Below are positions 15,054 through 20,161 of a DNA stretch of 20,161 bases, piece by piece. How positions within the stretch are numbered: the first letter of the stretch is position 1; each line of letters begins with the position of its first letter. The position numbers and the translations under genes are program-made. The notes beneath the pieces are model-generated. The model was not told the origin of the DNA. It saw only the letters and a list, made by a program, of their open reading frames with translations, and ran no database searches. The stretch lies in contig JAITIO010000011.1 in the NCBI GenBank assembly GCA_031279395.1, forward strand, positions 1 to 20,161. Reading direction: 5' to 3'. Source of the stretch: Puniceicoccales bacterium (GTDB taxonomy: Bacteria > Verrucomicrobiota > Verrucomicrobiia > Opitutales > JAIRKQ01).

Positions 15054-17540
15054 ATGTCTGAAGTAAATATAAACACTGAGGGATATATAATTATGCCGGA
15101 TGCAATCAGCGGAGTGGTCAATCCTTTTTTGGATTTGGCTGACGCGGCGGGTGAGAAATTCTATTTTTTAGAAGGGCAGTATGACCAGGTTGTTTTGGAA
15201 AAAATTTATAACATATTAAATTCTTTAAATACAGCGAACCAGGAAGAGCTGCGGCAGGCAAAAAGCCTCTTAGATGATGCTCAAGCGGCATATGATACTG
15301 CGGCAGGTAAACTTGCTCCCCTTGAGACAGAGGGGGTTTATGGGCCCGATGGAAATGAAATAGCATGCTTAATCGAATTTTTGGAAGACTATTATTCCAT
15401 GGATAATACTGGCATTTTCCCATCAACAGAATATAATAACGAATCTTGTAAATCAGTCATTGGTGACGCCTATGCCAATACTGCATCCCTTATCTGCGAC
15501 CTTTTAATGGCTGATATTTCTTTGACGGATCCTACTTTTACCGGGCATAAGGATTTATTGGCCTTTGGAAATCAGCTAGATGCAGATACTCTACTAGACA
15601 ATCTCAAAACAACCTTGGAGGAAAAGAAAAAAGCCTTGGAGAATAATTATTACGGCCTTGAAGACGAAATCATGGCTTATGGTAAAGCTATAAACGCAAT
15701 CGATGATTATAAGGAAAAGTATAATCTAGATAAGACATACGGAACCAATGAAAGTTTAATAGCTCTCCAAGAAAGTTTAATAGCTCTCCAAATAGCATTG
15801 AATGGCATAAGCTCTTCATTTTCGGTTACGAAAGTAATATTTGCCATAACCAATAGAAAGTTATGTGACGAAGCGGTAGCTGCCATTAATGTTTATGAGA
15901 TTAACAAAAGCAATACCGCTTTGGAAGATATCCAAAAGAAATTAAAGAAGATCGATGAAATTTCTGGAAACCCATTCCAATCATCAATTAAATCTCTGAT
16001 AGACAATATAAGTGTTTACTTTGGTGTAAATGGGGCGGTTGGAGAAATTAGAGCTGCTCTTGACACATTTAGAACCACCCAAACTGCAAGTAATTTGGAG
16101 GTTGTTGTGACCAAGCTTCAAGCGATGAACACAATGCAAAGCCAGATCCCGTCTGCCCAAAGAACAAGCTATTATGATGAAGCTTTAGTGACTGCGATTG
16201 ATGCCGCAGTTGCAAAAACAGCAGATATACGTTCTCTGTTGGCAGAATTGGGTCTTGCCGTTACTCAATACAATGGATTAACGTCGCTAACAGCAGCTTC
16301 AGACGCTTTTTGGGAAATTGAATATATTATTGAAGAGCTTTTTGATGATATAAAGGGGCGATATAGATCTTCTACTACACTTACAAATACAGGGGATCGC
16401 TTTAATGATTGTGAGAAAATGATTGGTGAAATATCTGGTTTCAATTCTTTTTACCAAAAATTATCTAGCCTCATTGCCTTTTGCCAAAACGATAAAATTA
16501 AGGCTCTGCTGACTGATTATGAACAAAATACATACTATGATGGTACTTCACTCAAAGAACCTCTAGCCTACGATAGTCTTCGCGGTTTGTGCAATATTTT
16601 GAACGGATACCTGAATAGTATATCTGAGAACATTAAAAACACAAAAGAAGTATTAGATGAGAAAAAAGAAGCCTACGACAGGCTATTAAAAGATTTTGAT
16701 GGTAACGCAAATGTTAATGACCTATTCAACCTGTGCATGATGGCATCGACGCCGAAACCACAAAGTGATGGAGCCTATAGGCTAGTAACTGGTATTCAGA
16801 GAACGATCGATTCCAATGGAAATTATACCTATGCACTAAAATATAGCGGCTCGACGATATCCAAAGCCAAATATGAGGAAAGCTTTTCAAAGGAAGATGG
16901 CTATAAACACTATTCATTGCCATACATTGCCCTCGCCATCATGTATGAAAAGGTCGGTATACAGCAAATGGTACTTGTGGAACAATTAAAACAGGTGGAA
17001 AAAATCAATGATGCAATTAGAACAAATAACACGGCACTAAAACTTTTAAGCTGGCTGTATGACAAAGTATATGCAAAATCAACAACCAGTGGGACTAAAG
17101 CCACAGATTATGTCTCAAACAGTAGTACCCCTTCTGATATTGGCATGGATATTGCTGGTTTGGACGCCTACTTGGAACATACGGTAAAGGGTGGCAATCT
17201 AGGCAGATCTGGTTCAGATCTTCCATACATCTGGGACGGGTATAGTTTTATATATACTTACAGAAATTTCAATAGAGATGGAGATGTACCAGAGAACGGT
17301 AAGGATGACACACAAAAAACGCAAAATATTGACGTTAAGGAACAGGCAACGCTGACGATGATATCAAATAAGCAGGATGCTGTCAGGATATATGGCGACC
17401 AACTATCCACAGATTCCCAGCTGATGACCACGAAAATGTCACAGTATATGCAAAATTCCAACGCTTGCGTTAGTGCAGCCACCCAGGTCGTAAAATCCAT
17501 AGGGGACTATCTTAAAACTATCGTTTCTAATATTCGATAA
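15054..17540 (+). CDS. Large helical protein (828 aa) of the T3SS operon, candidate tip, filament or effector
   Basis: I do not recognise a family. The protein is soluble and nearly all helical, with coiled-coil-like stretches near 55-85, 185-220 and 525-555; these share an LxDxxxxAYD/LEEKKKALE-type pattern, suggesting internally repeated modules. There is no signal peptide and no clear membrane helix. The last 65 residues (from NVKEQATLTMISNKQDA to YLKTIVSNIR) form a long amphipathic helix rich in Gln, Ser, Asn and Met, reminiscent of the C-terminal helices of T3SS needle, tip and filament proteins; this is resemblance only. A tandem ESLIALQ duplication lies at about 233-246. The start is ATG 15054 with GGAGG six bases upstream. 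It precedes the chaperone gene by 19 bases, so it may be a client of that chaperone. A large secreted effector is an equal alternative. Confidence 0.75.
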   Translation: MSEVNINTEGYIIMPDAISGVVNPFLDLADAAGEKFYFLEGQYDQVVLEKIYNILNSLNTANQEELRQAKSLLDDAQAAYDTAAGKLAPLETEGVYGPDGNEIACLIEFLEDYYSMDNTGIFPSTEYNNESCKSVIGDAYANTASLICDLLMADISLTDPTFTGHKDLLAFGNQLDADTLLDNLKTTLEEKKKALENNYYGLEDEIMAYGKAINAIDDYKEKYNLDKTYGTNESLIALQESLIALQIALNGISSSFSVTKVIFAITNRKLCDEAVAAINVYEINKSNTALEDIQKKLKKIDEISGNPFQSSIKSLIDNISVYFGVNGAVGEIRAALDTFRTTQTASNLEVVVTKLQAMNTMQSQIPSAQRTSYYDEALVTAIDAAVAKTADIRSLLAELGLAVTQYNGLTSLTAASDAFWEIEYIIEELFDDIKGRYRSSTTLTNTGDRFNDCEKMIGEISGFNSFYQKLSSLIAFCQNDKIKALLTDYEQNTYYDGTSLKEPLAYDSLRGLCNILNGYLNSISENIKNTKEVLDEKKEAYDRLLKDFDGNANVNDLFNLCMMASTPKPQSDGAYRLVTGIQRTIDSNGNYTYALKYSGSTISKAKYEESFSKEDGYKHYSLPYIALAIMYEKVGIQQMVLVEQLKQVEKINDAIRTNNTALKLLSWLYDKVYAKSTTSGTKATDYVSNSSTPSDIGMDIAGLDAYLEHTVKGGNLGRSGSDLPYIWDGYSFIYTYRNFNRDGDVPENGKDDTQKTQNIDVKEQATLTMISNKQDAVRIYGDQLSTDSQLMTTKMSQYMQNSNACVSAATQVVKSIGDYLKTIVSNIR
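15750..15791 (+). repeat. Perfect 21-bp tandem duplication in the 828-aa gene
   Basis: The 21 bases at 15750-15770 are repeated exactly at 15771-15791. Each copy encodes Glu-Ser-Leu-Ile-Ala-Leu-Gln, so the frame is kept and one heptad is added to a helical segment. Full identity including third codon positions indicates a recent event. Confidence 0.85.
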
Positions 17541-17559
17541 TTTTACAAATGAGGTATCC

Positions 17560-18072
17560 ATGAAAGAAGAAGATAAAAAAGCACAAATCGAATATCAGAA
17601 AAAATTGCAAGATGCTGTTATACAAATAGCCTCTGGAAATTTTGATATCAAAGAATATTACGGTATTTCCGATGAAGGATTGGAAGCAATTTACACGGTC
17701 GGCTATGAAATGTATAAGCATAAACAATATGAGGAAGCCAAGGGAGTCTTTACCATATTATGCGTACTAGAACCAACATCGGTCAAATACCCATCGGCTT
17801 GCGGTTCTGCATACTTTATGCTGGAAGACTATTTCAATGCATCCCAATTTTTTAGGATCGCCCTAATCAATGGGGACTATACCCCAAAAACGTTACTACG
17901 ACTGGCAGAATGTACCATCAAGCTTGAACTGTTGGAGTTGGCCGAGAGATACCTCGCGGAACTCATCCACCTAGCAGCAGAGGAAAAATTTAAAAACGAC
18001 AAGGAGTCCCAAGCCTACGAAGCGAGAGCTAGGATGATGCTTGCCATGGTAGCCGAACAATTACAAAAATAA
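17560..18072 (+). CDS. lcrH: LcrH/SycD-type TPR chaperone of T3SS translocators
   Basis: Class II T3SS chaperones hold the hydrophobic translocators soluble in the cytoplasm before secretion, and often feed back on regulation. The protein has 170 residues, the family's usual size. Three TPR-like helical pairs are visible: GLEAIYTVGYEMYKHKQYEEA, then VFTILCVLEPTSVKYPSACGSAYFMLEDYFNA, then FFRIALINGDYTPKTLLRLAECTIKLELLELAE. The VFxxLCxLEP and ACGSAYFML features are the LcrH/SycD signature. The N-terminal 35 residues are polar and helical, as expected for the dimer segment. The start is ATG 17560 with GAGGT close upstream. It is followed after 41 bases by the SctE-like gene, its expected client, and this order is the standard translocon cassette. 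Confidence 0.88.
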   Translation: MKEEDKKAQIEYQKKLQDAVIQIASGNFDIKEYYGISDEGLEAIYTVGYEMYKHKQYEEAKGVFTILCVLEPTSVKYPSACGSAYFMLEDYFNASQFFRIALINGDYTPKTLLRLAECTIKLELLELAERYLAELIHLAAEEKFKNDKESQAYEARARMMLAMVAEQLQK

Positions 18073-18113
18073 CAAGCCGTTAAATAATATAAAAATTTTA
18101 AGCCCCCAAGATT

Positions 18114-19253
18114 ATGGTAGATTGTGTTTGCAATAATGGTTCTCCTTGTAGCGCATGTGAAATGGGCTCTACCTCGTCCACACCATGTCCGCAATGTGAA
18201 ACAAATGGATGTTCCACGAGTTACGTGACAAAGTTGGGTCTGGGATCAAGCACCATTGCAAATCTGTTCGATTTGGGATCTTCCCACTGTAAATGTGGAA
18301 CATCTATACAGGGCCTGCTGGACCAAAATTTGCCAATAGTCCTAATATATATCCTTACGATAGCAGTGCGTGACCAGGAAACCATGGAAGTTTTTATTAG
18401 TGACATCCAGGCACAACAACAACGACAAAAAACTGAAAGTGCTGACACCATAGAAAAAAGAATCGAGGCTCAAAAGAAACAGGAAAATTTAGCATTTGAA
18501 GAAGATGATTGGAAGTCTTTTGTTGGCATAGACCGAACGGGTTCAGTAAGAAAAGATGATCCCGACAAAAACTCCTGCGTAAAGGCAATATTGGCAATAC
18601 TTATTATATTTGCTTCCATATGGTTTTTTGGGCTAAGTGGTTTTATTCTAGGAGCTGCAGTAACGGCAACGGTATGTTCAATTATTTCTCTAATAGCTGA
18701 AGCGTCCATTAAAAGCCATGAAACGAAGCGCCAGTTTGCAGAAATAATGAGCTGGATTAATCCCATACAACTTCTTACAGACGCTATCGTTACCGTTGTG
18801 TGCGAGCTTGGAAGCTACAATCCGAATGATGAAAAGATACAAAAACTTAAAATGGCCTTGCAAATTGCTTTTAATGTTATATCAGCCATAGCGATCATAG
18901 TGGCAGGAATAGCAGCTTCAATTCTTACAGGTGGTGCAGCAGCACCGGCCATAGCCATGGCAATCGCAGGAATAATCACAGGCATAATACAGTTAGTCTG
19001 TGCGGTCTTAGAATATAAACAGGCGGAAAAAGAGCTAGAATTGGCAGAGAAAAGGTTCGTATTGAACAAAATTCTTGCCGTAATTGAACAGATAAAAATG
19101 AACTTGGAAGTCATCAGCCAAGACATTGATCTGTTGGTTGAGATGTTCGCATCTAAAATGTCAGATGTTAGGGAGGAGTATGAAAAAGCATCGCGAATTT
19201 TGAAAGAATATAACGATACGAAGCGAGCAATCGCTCAAAATATTAGGTCATAG
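18114..19253 (+). CDS. sctE: SctE-like (YopB/IpaB/CopB-type) translocator with cysteine-rich N-terminus
   Basis: SctE is the major hydrophobic translocator that forms the pore in the host membrane. The protein (379 residues) has two hydrophobic hairpins: about 155-200 (AILAILIIFASIWFFGLSG onward) and about 247-300 (ISAIAIIVAGIAASILTGG onward, rich in Ala and Gly). An amphipathic coiled-coil C-terminus (about 300-379) follows, and a charged coiled-coil region (about 95-135) precedes them; this is the YopB-like layout. Unusually, the first 61 residues hold nine Cys (4, 6, 12, 15, 25, 28, 33, 59, 61) and His58, in CxC and CxxC pairs as in metal-binding knuckles. I know no translocator with such a domain. 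The start is ATG 18114, without a clear Shine-Dalgarno, so coupling to the chaperone gene is possible. The next gene begins 50 bases later. Confidence 0.75.
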   Translation: MVDCVCNNGSPCSACEMGSTSSTPCPQCETNGCSTSYVTKLGLGSSTIANLFDLGSSHCKCGTSIQGLLDQNLPIVLIYILTIAVRDQETMEVFISDIQAQQQRQKTESADTIEKRIEAQKKQENLAFEEDDWKSFVGIDRTGSVRKDDPDKNSCVKAILAILIIFASIWFFGLSGFILGAAVTATVCSIISLIAEASIKSHETKRQFAEIMSWINPIQLLTDAIVTVVCELGSYNPNDEKIQKLKMALQIAFNVISAIAIIVAGIAASILTGGAAAPAIAMAIAGIITGIIQLVCAVLEYKQAEKELELAEKRFVLNKILAVIEQIKMNLEVISQDIDLLVEMFASKMSDVREEYEKASRILKEYNDTKRAIAQNIRS

Positions 19254-19303
19254 GAAATAGGTTAGCATTAGATATTTGAATTGGATAGAAAAGGGAGGTT
19301 GAA

Positions 19304-20161
19304 ATGCCAGAAATTGCAGAGTACAGGATAACTGTTGGGAATAACACCAACGTCACAGCAACCACGAAGAATTTAACAGCAGAGCAGCAAAAAGCATTGC
19401 AGGAATTGCAAAAAATGGTCCCAGGAGACATATCAATTTCTGCGGATGGAGTGGTGTCGATTACATCACAAAAGGGGCTAGCGTTATTTAATAGTTTTTG
19501 TCAGCAAAATAATATTTCAGATACACATGGTGCGCTGATGCAGATCGATGTACCGGAGGGTACCACTCTTCCGTTGGAAGGGCTAAAAAATGCTTCGGCT
19601 TTCTGTACCAGTTTTGGAAGAGGAGAAACGGATCCCTCAAAAATGAGCCTTACCGAACTCATGACATTCATGTTGATGATGACATATGCGTCGGAAGAAG
19701 AACATAGAAGGGTCCTGTCGGAAGTCAAGGCGACACAATTGCAAATTGCTATGGAAGTAGCTATAAATACATGGGAGTCCAGTAGGGAAGCCGCAGAGAA
19801 AACGTGTAATGCAGAAACTTTGCAAGCCTGGGGAACTGTCGCTTCCGGAGTTGCGAATGCATTCATAGCCATAGGAAGTGCTGTTTATACGCCCAAAGCA
19901 TCAGCTTCCAAGCGAGAACAGTTAGCCTCTAACAAATATGATCTTGCCAAAAATCAGTCGTTGCAGGACCAACAAAAACTTCAAACCGAACTTGAAATGG
20001 CAGACTCACAGCAAGTGACAATTGAGGCTAAACAAGCTGAAATCAATACAGAAATTCAACAAAGTGAGAAAGAGTTAACTGCACACCAGCAAAAAAAACA
20101 GAATGAAGTAAAAGTAAAGAATGAAGAAATAGCGGAAAAGAATGAAGCAATAACGGAAAAG
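19304..20161 (+). CDS. SctB-like translocator, partial (cut by window end)
   Basis: The frame is open for 286 codons to the window edge. The start is ATG 19304 with GGGAGG five bases upstream. The N-terminal third is mixed and polar (MPEIAEYRITVGNNTNVTAT). An amphipathic, Met-rich segment (LTELMTFMLMMTYASEEEHRR, about 127-147) follows. One hydrophobic stretch (WGTVASGVANAFIAIGSAVY, about 176-195) comes next, then a Gln/Glu/Lys-rich coiled coil from about 205 to the edge. One hydrophobic helix plus coiled coil downstream of an SctE gene fits the minor translocator SctB (YopD/IpaC type), but sequence resemblance alone is weak and a second SctE-like protein or an effector is possible. The last visible residues run in 7-residue repeats (KNEEIAE, KNEAITE). 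No signal peptide. Confidence 0.65.
   Translation, partial: MPEIAEYRITVGNNTNVTATTKNLTAEQQKALQELQKMVPGDISISADGVVSITSQKGLALFNSFCQQNNISDTHGALMQIDVPEGTTLPLEGLKNASAFCTSFGRGETDPSKMSLTELMTFMLMMTYASEEEHRRVLSEVKATQLQIAMEVAINTWESSREAAEKTCNAETLQAWGTVASGVANAFIAIGSAVYTPKASASKREQLASNKYDLAKNQSLQDQQKLQTELEMADSQQVTIEAKQAEINTEIQQSEKELTAHQQKKQNEVKVKNEEIAEKNEAITEK
20117..20158 (+). repeat. Start of an imperfect 21-bp (heptad) repeat at the right edge
   Basis: Two imperfect 21-base units encode KNEEIAE and KNEAITE, preceded by a related KVKNE. They continue to the window end, so the full number of units is unknown. They extend the coiled coil of the partial translocator-like protein. Confidence 0.55.

Noticed and set aside
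15750..15791. CRISPR-like repeat
   Set aside because: The copies are directly adjacent with no spacer and are in frame with a coding sequence.

Overview
The window looks like part of a host-associated bacterial chromosome, probably from the Planctomycetes-Verrucomicrobia-Chlamydiae group. This is an inference. It rests on the Verrucomicrobia-like ClpP, a large ribonucleotide reductase alpha subunit with several ATP-cone-like regions, a PF07399-type Na+/H+ antiporter, and type III secretion (T3SS) translocator genes. GC content is roughly 40% by eye. No rRNA, tRNA, insertion sequence or CRISPR array was recognised.

Layout. (1) 1-1069: the left edge carries a possible partial ORF and a small Ala/Gly-rich membrane protein, both on the minus strand, then a divergent intergenic region. 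(2) 1070-7164, plus strand: a compact gene string clpP - two tandem family 8 glycosyltransferases - trpS - topB, with gaps of 2-11 bases, probably one operon. The topB reading frame is broken near its 3' end at an A6 tract, and the missing C-terminus continues in the -1 frame. (3) 12502-7216, minus strand: nrdA - murF - short sufD-like gene. The NrdA-like protein lacks several catalytic residues of class I reductases. (4) 14187-12661, minus strand: a Na+/H+ antiporter gene. (5) 14260 to the right edge, plus strand: a promoter with a perfect palindrome over its -10 element, then five closely spaced genes: a lysine-rich unknown protein, an 828-residue helical protein, an LcrH/SycD-type TPR chaperone, an SctE-like hydrophobic translocator with a cysteine-rich N-terminus, and a partial SctB-like translocator cut by the window end.

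How it fits together. The chaperone - SctE - SctB order is the classical T3SS translocon cassette, so region 5 should supply the pore that the injectisome inserts into a host membrane. The 828-residue protein is a candidate tip or filament component or an effector. Most T3SS genes have strong Shine-Dalgarno sequences, whereas most housekeeping genes here have none that is clear. The housekeeping part covers proteolysis, sugar transfer, tryptophan charging, DNA topology, nucleotide reduction, peptidoglycan precursor synthesis and Fe-S assembly. Several of its genes show damage or divergence (topB frameshift, NrdA catalytic losses, one glycosyltransferase lacking its metal-binding His, shortened SufD), in keeping with a reducing, host-dependent genome. 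The strongest candidate for something undescribed is the translocon operon with its two unrecognised leading genes and its cysteine-rich translocator.
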